DNA from: Azorinus chamasolen
Lineage: Eukaryota; Mollusca; Bivalvia; Cardiida; Solecurtidae
Assembly (NCBI GenBank): GCA_963576725.1
Contig: OY755237.1
Span: 66,684,269-66,748,268 of the forward strand
Length of the DNA: 64,000 nucleotides
Direction: 5' to 3'
Part shown: in pieces, positions 20,325-30,077 of the stretch
Layout of the letters: every line of letters starts with the position of its first letter
How positions within the stretch are numbered: position 1 is the first letter of the stretch
Program-made: the position numbers and the translations under genes
The notes under the pieces: model-generated
The model's database searches: none
What the model saw: the letters and a program-made list of their open reading frames with translations, nothing else
What the model was told of the DNA's origin: nothing

Positions 20325-20462
20325 TCCCATTACTCCAAAAATATGCCTTTCTGTGCCTTTGCAAACAGAGTAGAACTTGCTGTGTTGATGAGCCATTATA
20401 ATCTAATTAATATTAATGCTGGCATTTTTCTTGCATGGATATTTATGGAGCCTAAAGGGGCA
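20325..20462 (+). repeat. FB-A, hairpin deleted
   Basis: CCCATTACTCCAAAAATATG, GCAAACAGAGTAGAACTTG, then directly AATCTAATTAATATTAATGC and TATTTATGGAGCCTAAAGGG. Confidence 0.6.
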
Positions 20463-20569
20463 TTTGAGTACAGCTCCTTTAACTGTGACTCTTCAAATGT
20501 ACATGTATAGGGGAATTGTTACCTAAGCCTTTCCTAAGGGGTCTTGTGAGTGTACTTCACTGGATGTCA

Positions 20570-20632
20570 AAAATAGAATGCCACTGTTCATCCTGTAGGA
20601 GCCATCCGATCAGGGCCTGCTCTGCTTTCAAT
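20570..20632 (+). repeat. FB-A hairpin relic
   Basis: CCTGTAGGAGCCATCCGATC and GGGCCTGCTCTG only. Confidence 0.45.
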
Positions 20633-20734
20633 TTACCATAAAACATAGGACACCCAATCTCTCTCCATCTGGTTGTAAAGCCTGAATACATGTATTTCTA
20701 TTTGGCACCATTTTGATAACTTGAAGTTACACAG

Positions 20735-20850
20735 ACATAGTAATAAATAGTGTAGACCCTGGTCAAACTGCTCCTTGAGGAGCGGTTTGACCAGGGTCTG
20801 CACTATTGTTAAGTGTATCTGTTGGAATATTCAGGGTTATTAGTGTATAC
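20735..20850 (+). repeat. M element
   Basis: TAATAAATAGTGTAGACCC, apex CTGCTCCTTGAGGAGCGG, return GGGTCTGCACTATTG. The near-perfect stem carries the GCTCCT/AGGAGC tip. Confidence 0.65.
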
Positions 20851-21055
20851 TCAAATTTGGTGTAAATCCCCACCATAGATCCTAGTAAAATGTCTATATA
20901 TCATTTTAGCTGGTGGTAAGGAGATTATGTGTAAAGTTTAAGGTAAATACAGCGGTACAAGGCGTGTTTGCCATACTCTATTTGTTTAACTTGTTTACAA
21001 AATCGTGACTAAGTTATTGAACTGTCATCGAAGTATGATAGAGTGTTTTACACTT

Positions 21056-21155
21056 AAAATAATGATGTTATAGATATTAATTAGCTCAATTTTTACAATG
21101 GCATTTAATGTGCACGTAACTTTCTGCCATAGTCAGATCTATATTATATCTATAA
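21056..21155 (-). repeat. FB-A left-half fragment
   Basis: TATAGATATTAATTAGCTC, ATGGCATTTAATGTGCACG and TCAGATCTATATTATATC; the hairpin is absent and the next FB-A follows. Confidence 0.5.
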
Positions 21156-21328
21156 AGTAACCCTTTACTTCATGAACATTCATTAAAGAAATAATGACAA
21201 AATGAATATTAATTAAATTAATTTTTAAAATGGCATAATAATGCATGAACTTTTTGCCAAAGCAAAAATTGTAGAATCAGATCTACATAATTCCATAAGC
21301 AAACAGAGAAGATCCTGATCAGACTGTT
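21156..21328 (-). repeat. FB-A, cut at the hairpin
   Basis: TAACCCTTTACTTCATGAAC to GCAAACAGAGAAGATCCTG and GATCAGACTG. It stops near the apex and is followed by a C-rich tract (TCCCCCCTCCACCCCC) and CCACCACCACC. Confidence 0.7.
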
Positions 21329-21470
21329 AAGTTTAAATTTCAGTCCCCCCTCCACCCCCACACACTCCAATTCACAAAAGTACCATCGCCATTGCCACCA
21401 CCACCACCGATGATGATATCATACAAGAATTCATAGAACGTTTTTGTAGATAATACTGTAATTAGGAATA

Positions 21471-21675
21471 CAGTAAAACCCCGCTAATACGAACACCAAA
21501 AAGGGGCATAATTATGGGTGGCAGAGGCAGGTGGTAGCTTAATGCAGGGTGAAAGTTATGCAGAAAGCTCCTGTAGGAGCTTTCTGCATAACTTTCGTCC
21601 TGCATTAAGCAACCACCTGCTTTAAACGACATCAGTGGCTGTTTATTAAGTGGTCGCATTAGCGGGGTTTCACTG
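21471..21675 (+). mobile_element. FB-C, complete, TA-flanked
   Basis: CAGTAAAACCCCGCTAATAC to CGGGGTTTCACTG. Apex GCTCCTGTAGGAGC, both arm TTAA sites intact. Confidence 0.9.
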
Positions 21676-21975
21676 TATTTTGTTGAAATGATTATTGTAT
21701 TTGATGTCTGAGTCCTGGCTAAGTGTTACAAGTGAACTGGCGCTATCAGAGTCAGGCCTACAATTTACAAGCAGGCTTTAGACAATAGTTAATGAGTGTT
21801 GACAATACTCTTCAAGGTGATTAAGTCGCCAAGCCCAGGTCATGTATATGTGCTAAGGAGTCCATTATAGCAATGCTTGGCTTCATTGTCCATTACACCA
21901 TGTCATGATTTGAGATTGAGTTAGACATCTGACACAATGTGCTTTCCATCATAATAACCTATATATTTTCCAAGC
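21676..21975. other. No gene seen
   Basis: Single-copy-looking AT-rich sequence between an FB-C and an M element. No splice-flanked open segment. Confidence 0.4.
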
Positions 21976-22265
21976 TTAGGCAAATAGTGTAGACCCAGAT
22001 CAGATTTAACCTGCAAGGAGCATTTTGATCAAGGTCTATCGGAGCTTCAGATAAAGGTGCATACCCAAATACTAAAATCATAATTTTTCCACCATACCAA
22101 GAGTGAGTATACTGTGACCACTCTTTAGAATTGTCTCGAAGAGACAATTCTAAAGAGTGGTCACAGTATACAGTTTGGTGGAAATATATAAATAAAGCAG
22201 CTATTCTTGAAAATGTTGAAATGTAATGCATCTTATCTGGACTTCTGGGGTCTATGCTATTTGCT
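21976..22265. repeat. M element carrying an FB-E
   Basis: AGGCAAATAGTGTAGACCC and GATCAAGGTCTATC lie left of the FB-E; GGGGTCTATGCTATTTGC lies right. The halves make one degraded M hairpin. Confidence 0.55.
22043..22252 (-). mobile_element. FB-E, complete
   Basis: TTCAGATAAAGGTGCATACC to GCATCTTATCTGGACTTC. Stem TACTGTGACCACTCTTTAG with perfect complement, apex TCTCGAAGAGA. Confidence 0.8.
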
Positions 22266-22374
22266 GCTCCATTAGTTCCATTCATCCCTGCTGAATCATT
22301 AAAAGTAACAGGTTCCTCCCTTTCTAAATATTAACTGAACAAAAACTTGTATCAAAATATATCACTGAAGAAAA

Positions 22375-22480
22375 TGATATTTATGACAAACGGCGCAGAC
22401 CATGGTCAAAGGGATTGCCACTCAGGAGCCATTGATCTGGATCTACACTGTTTTCAAAGGTTCTTGCACTCATTGGGTTA
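22375..22480 (-). repeat. FB-A3 fragment
   Basis: ACAAACGGCGCAGACCATG, GCCACTCAGGAGCCATTGAT and CTACACTGTTTTCAAAGG to CTCATTGGGTTAA. Confidence 0.5.
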
Positions 22481-22506
22481 AAGTAATCCAAATGGTGCTG
22501 AAAATG

Positions 22507-22760
22507 ATTCCCTTCCCCTGATATAAATGCCTTTTTATGCATTTGCAAACAGAGTAGACCAAGATCAAACGGCTCCTATAAGAGCCTTGGGGTCTGATCA
22601 GAGTCTGCTCTGTTTGCTTACAACATGATATAGAACTGACTACAGTTTCTAGTAATATCAAGAAATCCTGTGTAAAGATATGTCATAGAAAATCAACTAA
22701 TATTAAGTATTCATGATGTCCTTATTTCTGACATGAATCTTAAATGGGAAACGGATTAAT
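22507..22760 (+). mobile_element. FB-A2/A
   Basis: TTCCCTTCCCCTGATATAAA to GAAACGGATTAA. The hairpin has an extra CTTGGGGTC in the right arm. Confidence 0.75.
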
Positions 22761-22811
22761 ATTTACCTGGTAAATGGAGTAACCGGTAATTTGACATGTG
22801 AGTTAGAGGAT

Positions 22812-22998
22812 TAACCCTTAACTCTCTAAATACGCCTTTGCAAACAGAGTAGACCCATATCAGACGGCTCCTATAGGAGCCGTCTGATCAGGGTCTGCTC
22901 TGTTTGCTTTTGATGTAATATATATCTGATTCTACAGTTATATATGTAACAAACTGCTCCCGAGGAGTCTGCACTATTTGCTACTATGTCAGTCTAAT
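22812..22998 (+). repeat. FB-A left half fused to an M fragment
   Basis: TTAACCCTTAACTCTCTAAA with a perfect hairpin (GACGGCTCCTATAGGAGCC) up to GATTCTACAGTTATATATG; then AACTGCTCCCGAGGAGTC and TGCACTATTTGCTACTATG of M type. Confidence 0.7.
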
Positions 22999-23233
22999 TT
23001 AACCCATTACCTCATAGGCTATTTTTAGATACAACCTCTTTGAATAAATCTATCGAAAAGGAGCAATAATTAGAGAAAAGTAAAATTTTAGAATTTTGTA
23101 GTTTGAAACATTGTGATAAATAGAGCATTAATTTTTTGCTCCTATAGGAGCAAATGCTCTATTTATCACAATGGTTTCACAAAGTGACTTTTAAAGAGTC
23201 GTCAAAAGTCGTCATTATGAGGGAATAGGATAA
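22999..23233 (+). mobile_element. FB-B, complete
   Basis: TTAACCCATTACCTCATAGG to GAGGGAATAGGATAA. Apex GCTCCTATAGGAGC, slightly expanded left arm (GCATTAATTTTTTGC). Confidence 0.85.
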
Positions 23234-23478
23234 ATGTACCAGTAGACTTATTCATTGACAAACCAGTGAAGAGGGAGATCAGGTGTGCGAATATTTCGCC
23301 TAATTAGGGAAGTGCAGTTTAATCTACCGGTAGCACTTCTTGATGAAATTAACATGAAACCTAATCTCATTTAATCCTGGTATTCAGCTGTCATTTTCTA
23401 AAGCTGTTAATCACATTTTCAAACAGCGGCATGATGGGATGCGCAGGCTTTGTATGAATGTGTGCAATAGTTGCTATC

Positions 23479-23785
23479 TATAGGGCTAATTATATAAAAT
23501 TATAAACAATTGCTAGCCTATTACATCACACAAATTGTCTGAGCTACAGATAAATGTGTATATTCAAACACTAAAATCGTCATATCTACACCAAACCCTA
23601 TGCTGTGTCCACTCTTTAGAAGCGTCTCAAAGAGACGCTTCTAAAGAGTGGTCACAACATTATTACATGTATAAGGTTTTGTGGAGAAATAAAGAAGTAA
23701 TTCTTGAAAATGTTTTAATATATGCATCTTATCTGAACCTGTATAGGGCTTATAAACATGCTAGCCTGTTACATCACACAAATGA
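23479..23785. repeat. FB-E between two direct copies of flanking sequence
   Basis: TATAGGGCT...GCTAGCCT.TTACATCACACAAAT occurs at 23479-23535 and again at 23742-23785, on either side of the FB-E. This is far longer than an ordinary target duplication. Confidence 0.65.
23537..23741 (-). mobile_element. FB-E, complete
   Basis: TGTCTGAGCTACAGATAAAT to GCATCTTATCTGAACCTG. Stem CCACTCTTTAGAAGCGTCTC with perfect complement; a short TTATTACATGTATAAG insert lies in the outer right arm. Confidence 0.8.
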
Positions 23786-23940
23786 CATGCAAAAACTGAA
23801 ATGGTATTGTCTGGATACAGGATACACTTGGTGTTACAATACAATGAATTCACACAAATCCATAATGGTATAGAAAACAAATCAGTTTGTATGGAATCAA
23901 TATGTTACGCAAGGTCTTCTACATATTTGTCTAAACTATA

Positions 23941-25222
23941 TTTTTAGCTCACCTGAGCAAAGCTCAGGGTGAACTTTTGGGAGACTTGAATGTCTGGCAT
24001 CCATCGTGCATATGTGCCTCGTGCGTCATCAACAATTTGCTTGTGAACACTCTAGTGGTTATAATTTTAGTCCAATCTTAATGAAATTTGGTCAGAATGA
24101 TTGTCTTGATAAAATCTTGGATAAGTTTGAAAGTGGATCATGTGGGGTTAAAAACTAGGTCAAATAGTAGGAATACCTTGTGAACACTCTAGAAGTCACA
24201 TTTTTAGCCCAATCCTGATGAAACTTGGTCAGAATGATCTCGGACGAATTTGAAAGTGGGTCATGTGTGGACAAAAACTGGGCCAAATAGTAGGAAAACC
24301 TTGTGAACACTCTAGAGGTCACATTTTTAGCCGAATCTTCATGAAACTTTATCAGAATGATTGTTTTGATAAAATATGGGACGAGTTTGAAAGATGGTCA
24401 AGTGGGGTCAAAAAGTAGGTCAAACAGTAGAAAAACCTTGTGAACAATTTGGTGGTCACATTTTTTGTCCAATCTTCATGAATCTTCAGAATAATTGTCT
24501 TGAAAATATCTCAGACGAGTTTGAAATTGGGTCATGTGGAGTCAAAAACTAGGTCAAATAGTAGAAAAACCTTGTGAACACGCTAGATGTCACATTTGTT
24601 GCTGAATCTTCATGAAACTTTATCAGAATGATTGTTTTGAAAAAATCTGGGACCATTTTGAAAGTGGGTCACTTGGGGTCAAAAACTAGGTCACAGGGTC
24701 AAACAGTAGAAAAACCTTGCAAACACTGTAGAGGTCACATTTTCAGCCAAATCTGAAACTTGGTCAGAATGATTTTTCCTGATAAAATCTTGGGACAAGT
24801 TTGAAAGTGAATTATGTGGGGTCAAAAAGTAGGTCAATAGGTCACATCTTAGAAAAATCTTGTTTACATTCCAGTGGCCACATTTTTAGCCCAATCTTCC
24901 TCAAACTTGCTCAGAAAGTCTGTCTTGGTGATATCAAGATGTATGAGTTTAATCATAGGTGGGTGGGCTCAAAAAGTAGGTCACTAGGTCAACTCTTATA
25001 AAAATCACTCTAGAGGACACATTTTTAGCCCAATCTTCATTGGTCAGAATGATTGTCTTGATAAAATCAATATTCTAAATCTTTGAAAATCATGTTTCCC
25101 AGAACCACTGCTCATAATACACTCTCAACATTGTTCCAATATTGTCCCTTAGGTCAATATTGGCCCCATCTTGGGGCTACCCAGCTATTATCTTAAATCT
25201 ATGGTAATCAGGTGAGCGATTA
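23941..25222 (+). repeat. Long bivalve-type dispersed repeat, copy 2
   Basis: TAGCTCACCTGAGCAAAGC to GGTAATCAGGTGAGCGATTA. About eight imperfect units of 120-150 bases, each with CCTTGTGAACACTCTAG and AATCTTCATGAAACTT. It has more units than copy 1 but the same unique 3' block (CATTGTTCCAATATTG, then TAGGTCAATATTGGCCC). No ORF of interest. Confidence 0.85.
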
Positions 25223-25238
25223 TCTTTTTATCTATTGT

Positions 25239-25438
25239 TTAACTCTCACAATGCTGAATTTTCAAATGGACTATTCCAAAATTCAAACAGATCAAGCTTA
25301 TTGTGAATATTTTTGGAGTTTTCTAAAGAAAAGTGTAACATGACAAAAAGTGCAAACCCTGATGAGAGCCCTCTCATCTGGTTCTACACTGTTTGCCAAG
25401 GTCATTAGTGACTAATGTGTCCCGAACTGTACGGGTTA
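25239..25438 (-). mobile_element. FB-A4
   Basis: TAACTCTCACAATGCTGAAT to GAACTGTACGGGTTAA. One hairpin arm is shortened: GATGAGAGCCCTCTCATC is itself a perfect 18-base dyad. Confidence 0.7.
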
Positions 25439-25449
25439 AATGTACATGT

Positions 25450-25873
25450 ATAACCATTTCCTGTTGAATATTAATGTAAAGAGTAATTAATGGCTTCATT
25501 AATATTCATTAGCTGAATTTTGATATTTAATATTGTCTATATATGATACACTGGGTCCATGCTTATAAAGCTTTTAGTTGAGCCTGAGATCGTTCTCAAG
25601 CTTTTGATTGGTCAGATTTGAGCCAAAGGCTCAAATCTGACCAATCAAAAGCTTGAGAACTCAAATCTGACCAATCAAAAGTTTGAGAACGAAACTCAGA
25701 CTCAACTAAAAGCTTTATAAGCATGGACCCAGGTCTTTTTCATATTGGTAGAAACTGTAGAGTCAGATAGAATATCACAAGCAAACAGAGCAGACCCTGA
25801 TCAGATCATGAGATGGCTCCTACAGGAGCCATCTGAACAGGGTCTACTCTGCTTGCAAAGTTGAAGTATTTAA
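25450..25873 (-). mobile_element. FB-A carrying an FB-F
   Basis: Left: TAACCATTTCCTGTTGAATA to ATATGATACACT. Right, resuming after FB-F: CATATTGGTAGAAACTGTAG, hairpin GATGGCTCCTACAGGAGCC, GCTTGCAAAGTTG. An extra GATCATGA lies in the left arm. Confidence 0.75.
25553..25730. mobile_element. FB-F, long form with duplicated 3' arm
   Basis: GGGTCCATGCTTATAAAG to CTTTATAAGCATGGACCC. The inner stem TTGATTGGTCAGATTTGAGC pairs with CTCAAATCTGACCAATCAAA, and that 3' arm then occurs a second time, so two alternative hairpins are possible. Confidence 0.85.
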
Positions 25874-25889
25874 CTCTTTTTCTACTAAT

Positions 25890-26235
25890 GCGTGATCTTA
25901 ACTTTCATTTGCAAACAGCTTGGATTCAGAAGAGACACTGGAGTCAAACTTAACCCTTTCCGCCATAAATACGCCTTTCTATGCCTTTGAAAACAGAGTA
26001 GACCCAGATCAGAGGGCTCCTATAGGAGTACAGTATCTTCCATTGCCAAAAATTCCTGTGTCCATGTGCTATTATAGCAAATTAATCTGATTAATATTCA
26101 TGACGTCATTATGTCTTGCATGAATATTCATTGAGTAAAGGGTTAATGCTTCTCAACAGGATTTATGCTGTTTGACACTCAGTCAATAGTTTCTCAAAAG
26201 CTTGTGCGGTCAGAAGTTATTAAAAATTGCTCTAG
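25890..26235 (+). repeat. K element carrying an FB-A
   Basis: TTTGCAAACAGCTTGGATTC and GAGACACTGGAGTCAAAC on the left; TGCTTCTCAACAGGATTTATG and TGTTTGACACTCAGTCAATA on the right of the inserted FB-A. Confidence 0.7.
25950..26145 (+). mobile_element. FB-A nested in K
   Basis: TTAACCCTTTCCGCCATAAA to TTGAGTAAAGGGTTAA. The right hairpin arm is deleted after GGGCTCCTATAGGAGTA. TTAA occurs at both junctions. Confidence 0.8.
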
Positions 26236-26288
26236 ATAGGTCTCAGTTTGAGCAGACACTATATTTACAGCTTGATGACATTTGTCTG

Positions 26289-26460
26289 GTTAAACCCATT
26301 GAAGCAGTGGGACATGCCATGCACTGACATTTGCAAACAGTGTAGACTCAGATCAGAAGGGATACTAGAGGAACTCTCTGATCAGGGTCTGCACTGTGTG
26401 TCATACATAGAGTCCTCTAGGAAATGTTAAGCCATTCGTAGTGAATGGACTCTTCAGTTA
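26289..26460 (+). repeat. FB-A3
   Basis: TTTGCAAACAGTGTAGACTC, degraded apex GGGATACTAGAGGAAC, GGGTCTGCACTGTGTGTCAT, AGTCCTCTAGGAAATGTTAA. Confidence 0.65.
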
Positions 26461-26581
26461 ACCCATTTTGCCATAAATACGCCTTTCTACACCTCTGCAA
26501 ACAGTGTAGACCAAGATCAGATAGCTCTTATTATAAGCCACCAGAACAGTCTTTAGTCTGCTCTGTTTGGTTCTGAAATAC

Positions 26582-26748
26582 TGTTGAATATATCTTAAAC
26601 GGACATCAAAAGGTCTAATTATGGGTCTGTAAGGCAGATGGCTAAGCTTAATGCTGGTCAAAATTAATGCAGAAAGCTCCTATAGGAGTTTGCCCTGTTT
26701 TAAGCATAACCACCAACTTTTATTATGTTCAATAAAGGAATGACCGCT
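26582..26748 (-). mobile_element. FB-C variant, ends eroded
   Basis: CTGTTGAATATATCTTAAAC at left, GGAATGACCGCTTA at right. Interior AATTATGGGTCTGTAAGGC and TTAATGCAGAAAGCTCCTAT match the reverse of the copy at 60603. Confidence 0.6.
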
Positions 26749-26750
26749 TA

Positions 26751-26960
26751 GTCCTTTCCTCCATGAATACGCCTCTGTAAAAGTAATTTTTTGAAACCAT
26801 TGTGATAAATAGAGCATTTGCTCCTTATAATTAGGACCAAATGCTCTATTTATCAATGGTTTCAGAACTGCAAAATTCTAAAAAATTTCCTTTTCTCTAG
26901 TTAATCTTTTCGGTAGATTTATTCAAAGAGGCTGGATCTAAAAATAGGGAATTGGTTAAG
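26751..26960 (-). mobile_element. FB-B nested in FB-A
   Basis: TCCTTTCCTCCATGAATACG to GGGAATTGGTTAA; apex loop CTCCTTATAATTAGGACC. Confidence 0.75.
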
Positions 26961-27106
26961 ACAGAATCTACTGTATCATAATATGACTACAATTTCTGTC
27001 ATGGTCAACATGTCATGTGTTCATAATGTCATCTTGCAAATTAATCTAATTAATATTCATGATGTCTCATTATTTCTTAGATATTCAATGAATAAAGGGT
27101 TATGGG

Positions 27107-27144
27107 CTATTCCACTTTGAAAATTCAGCATTGAAAGGGTTAAA
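27107..27144 (+). repeat. FB-A3 right end
   Basis: GGGCTATTCCACTTTGAAAA, then TTCAGCATTGAAAGGGTTAA. Confidence 0.55.
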
Positions 27145-27322
27145 ATGCATTATTTGCCATGATCATGCAAGAGGCTGCAATAATCTTTCTCGGATTTACA
27201 TGTTGGCCTGTACAAAGTGGTTTAATATCATTGTAACATATCACGATTGTTGCCAGTTTGTTGGGGTCTATCGGTAGTTATTTAGAGCTTGGAGAAGTAC
27301 CAGAGGTATACGACTTAGCCCT

Positions 27323-27572
27323 TTAACCCTTTCCCTGTTCTGTATTTAGGCCAAATTTCAATACCTACTGAATATTCATTAACACAATAGTTATAAAGAA
27401 ATATGGAAGGTGGAACATTGTAGGCATTTTAGAAAGTAAAGAAACAGATCTATCAAATTTTATTAGCAAACAGAGCAGACCCTGATCAGACAGCTCCTCT
27501 AGGAGCTGTCTGATCTGGGTCTACTCTGTTTGCAAATGCGTGAAAACACGTCTATATGAGGGAAAGGGTTAA
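27323..27572 (-). mobile_element. FB-A2, complete
   Basis: TTAACCCTTTCCCTGTTCTG to TGAGGGAAAGGGTTAA. Apex GACAGCTCCTCTAGGAGCTG, arms GCAAACAGAGCAGACCCTG and CTGGGTCTACTCTGTTTGC. Very similar to the copy at 53687. Confidence 0.9.
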
Positions 27573-27579
27573 ATATGGG

Positions 27580-27665
27580 AAATTAATGCATGTGCTGGAA
27601 TTTGTAAACAGTGTAGACCCAGATAATAGGTATACAAGGAGCTCCATTTAGAAAATGTAACACCC
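27580..27665 (+). repeat. FB-A3-like fragment
   Basis: GTAAACAGTGTAGACCCAG, then ACAAGGAGCTCC. Confidence 0.45.
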
Positions 27666-27748
27666 CAGGAGTGTTTATTAGAGAGAATATATCATGTCAC
27701 TCCTGATTAATGGGTGCCTGTCCATTCATTCATTAATATATAAAAAGC

Positions 27749-27867
27749 GTAACCCTTTGAACTTTTGGAAACAAATGAATCAGTATTTGCAATCAGTGTA
27801 GACCTATTGATCAGTGGGTCCCTGGAGGTCAATCAGTGTTCTGGTCAGGCTCTGCAATGGTTTTGGT
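27749..27867 (+). repeat. FB-A3, short and eroded
   Basis: TAACCCTTTGAACTTTTGG, GCAATCAGTGTAGACC, GGGTCCCTGGAGG and GGCTCTGCAATGG. Confidence 0.55.
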
Positions 27868-28126
27868 ATTAACTCTTTCCCTCATATAAACTCTTTTTCA
27901 CTCATTTGCAAACAGGGTAGACCCAGATCAGATGGCTCATGTGGGAGCAGTCTGACCAGGGTCTGCTTTGTTCATTATGGGAATTTATAGACCTGAGTAT
28001 GCAGTTTCCACATGTACAACAGCGAAAGAAGTCCTTTTTCCATGTTCTGTATTATTGAGTCTGTCCATGAATATTTATGAGGTGAAGAAATTTTGAATAA
28101 TCATGTTAAACAGGGAAAGGATTAAG
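27868..28126 (+). mobile_element. FB-A2
   Basis: TTAACTCTTTCCCTCATATA to AAACAGGGAAAGGATTAA; apex GATGGCTCATGTGGGAGCAG. Confidence 0.8.
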
Positions 28127-28190
28127 ACTCTAATGTAGCAAAATTATCCTTTGGTAATGATAGACTCTACTGATATAATTGAATAGGCTG

Positions 28191-28440
28191 GACCATGTTA
28201 CTTAGAAAATGAAGCATTTAAAATGTTAAGTGCATTTCCTGGGAAATATGCCATTTCCACTTTCTTGCAAGTCTTTTCAAGTAGTTTGATGTAGAAAAGT
28301 CACCACTGACTGAATGGTGGACCATTTCACTTAGAAAATGCAGCATTTAAAGTAGTAAGTGCATTTCCAGGGAAATATGTCATTTCGGCTTTCTTGCCTA
28401 AGTCTTTTCAAGTAGTTTTAATCCAGATAAGTCACTGACT
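28191..28440. repeat. Tandem duplication, two units of about 125 bases
   Basis: GGACCATGTTACTTAGAAAA (28191) and GGACCATTTCACTTAGAAAA (28319) start two alignable units that both contain AAGTGCATTTCC, GGGAAATATG and AAGTCTTTTCAAGTAGTTT. No coding signal. Confidence 0.8.
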
Positions 28441-28559
28441 TGTATGTTTTTATGATCAGGGAGGAATTTTTCTTTCATCTCAAATAATTCAATGACACAA
28501 CTTGACTTTTTGCCTTCATGCAATTCAAGCAGAAACTTTGAAAAGCATATCTATGGAGT

Positions 28560-28705
28560 AAAGGATGAATATAGAGTCCATTTGACATTGCCGGAAGATT
28601 TTGAATGACAAACTGCAGAACCTGATCAGAGAGCTTGACCTGTTTAGAGCCCTCTGATCTGGATCAACACTCTTTGCAAATGCTGGTGCACTTGTTAAGG
28701 AGATT
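28560..28705 (-). repeat. FB-A3
   Basis: GAAGATTTTGAATGACAAAC, CTGCAGAACCTGATCAGAG, GAGCCCTCTGATCTGGATC; the apex is CTTGACCTGTTTAGAG. Confidence 0.6.
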
Positions 28706-28711
28706 TCTATT

Positions 28712-28917
28712 TTAACCCTTATAGTGTGGGACACAAGTCATTAATGCAAACAGTGTAGACCAAGATGAGACGACTCATAGAAGAGCCCTCGCATCAGAGT
28801 TTGCACTGTTTGCTATGTTAAACTTTTCTTTAGGAAAATCCCTAAATATTCCCCGTAAGCTTGACCTGTTTGAATTTTGAAATAGTCTGTTTGAAAATTC
28901 AGCATTGTAAGGGTTAA
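28712..28917 (+). mobile_element. FB-A4, complete
   Basis: TTAACCCTTATAGTGTGGGA to CAGCATTGTAAGGGTTAA. Stem GCAAACAGTGTAGACCAAG, degraded apex GACTCATAGAAGAGCC, return CAGAGTTTGCACTGTTTGC. Confidence 0.8.
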
Positions 28918-29300
28918 AAGCTCAGAATTGCAAAGGGTAATGGCAAATTAATGGATGGTGTGGTGATTGATCTGGCATTAACGTTTCTGTCCTCTGTGTC
29001 TGTCTGGGATAGCTGCAGGCTACTACTAGACTGTGAGCTCCGACAGACCAGCTCTCCTGTAACAGATTGACCAAACTTTAGTAACTTTGTGGAAATACTG
29101 TATTGTCTCTTATAAACGCTTTTGTTAATGATGTAATGAGTGAACTTTTATAATGGCATTCAGGAAGATGTGTACCAGTTTCAGTACTAGTTGTTGTAGA
29201 AATGTATTCACTTGTTTTATTATAACAATATAAGAATGTGTATCTCGATCCACCGGTTAGTAAAAGCTGAATGATTCTATTTGTCATCATTTTGATAACT
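28918..29300. other. No supported gene
   Basis: A GC-richer patch at 28985-29062 has TCTGTCTGGGATAG followed by a short open stretch (CRLLLDCELRQTSSP) and GTAACA, but the donor is poor and the segment starts in mid-tract. I leave it uncalled. Confidence 0.35.
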
Positions 29301-29309
29301 TTAAATTAA

Positions 29310-29560
29310 GTCTGTCATAGTAGCAAATAGTGTAGAGCAGTTTCTCAGAGGTCCAGATAAGATGCATAAAGTAAAACATCTTCAAGAATAATTTCTTTAT
29401 TTCTCCACCAAACCCTATGTTGAGACCACTCTTTAGAATCGTCTCTTTGAGACGATTCTAAAGAGTGGTAACAACATAGGGTTTGGTGAAGAGTGGTCAC
29501 AACATAGGGTTTGGTGGAGAAATGATGATTTTAGTATTTGAGTTCGCACCTGTTTTGCTC
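29310..29560 (+). mobile_element. M left arm plus FB-E with duplicated 3' arm
   Basis: TAGTAGCAAATAGTGTAGAG is M. FB-E follows from GAGGTCCAGATAAGATGC, stem CCACTCTTTAGAATCGTCTC, and the 3' arm segment GGT.ACAACATAGGGTTTGG occurs twice in a row before GGAGAAATGATGAT. Confidence 0.8.
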
Positions 29561-29599
29561 TGGTTTCATAAATTTTGTAAAAATAAAGTGTCTGAGAGT

Positions 29600-29665
29600 C
29601 ATGCATGAGATGTTGAGTTACTGTGGGTCACATCTGGATCAAAACTATTTACAAAGTTTATCGCA
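29600..29665 (+). repeat. K fragment
   Basis: GAGATGTTGAGTTACTGTGG, then CATCTGGATCAAAACTATTT. Confidence 0.45.
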
Positions 29666-29841
29666 AGTTCATCCATGGTATGGAAACAACTACATGTAAT
29701 TCATTACCGGACGTGAATAATCATTCAAGAATTTGTCATTTCAAGGGTATTCGTTGACAGCATTTTTATAATTACATAAACAAGGAAACGTTTAGCCAAA
29801 CTTAAGAGTTGACTAAGAATCAGATAAATGAGTCAATAAGT

Positions 29842-30077
29842 AATAACCCTTTACTCCATGAATATTCATGTAAGAAATGATGACATCTTGAATAGTAACT
29901 GGACTATTTTTTTATATTGGAAGTTTTGACCATTCAGAAACTGTAGAATCACAACTATATTTGTTCATAAGCAAATAGAGCAGACCCTGATCAGATGGCT
30001 GCTATAGGAGCCCTCTGATCTTAGTCTGCCCTGTTTGAAAAGGCGTAGAAAGGAGTATTTATCAAGTAAAGGGTTAA
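29842..30077 (-). mobile_element. FB-A
   Basis: ATAACCCTTTACTCCATGAA to TCAAGTAAAGGGTTAA; apex GATGGCTGCTATAGGAGCCC. Confidence 0.85.

Larger units (their letters stand above)
26457..27100 (+). mobile_element. FB-A carrying an FB-C-like element and an FB-B
   Basis: Left part 26457-26580: TTAACCCATTTTGCCATAAA, GCAAACAGTGTAGACCAAG. Right part 26962-27100: ACTGTATCATAATATGACTA, AATTAATCTAATTAATATTC, GAATAAAGGGTTA. Confidence 0.65.

Noticed and set aside
7003..25222. Direct-repeat arrays considered as CRISPR
   Set aside because: Units are long, divergent and joined without spacers, in a eukaryotic context; no cas-like genes.
27282..27301. 20-nt segment AGCTTGGAGAAGTACCAGAG before GTATAC
   Set aside because: No pyrimidine tract before the AG and a poor donor; too short to judge.
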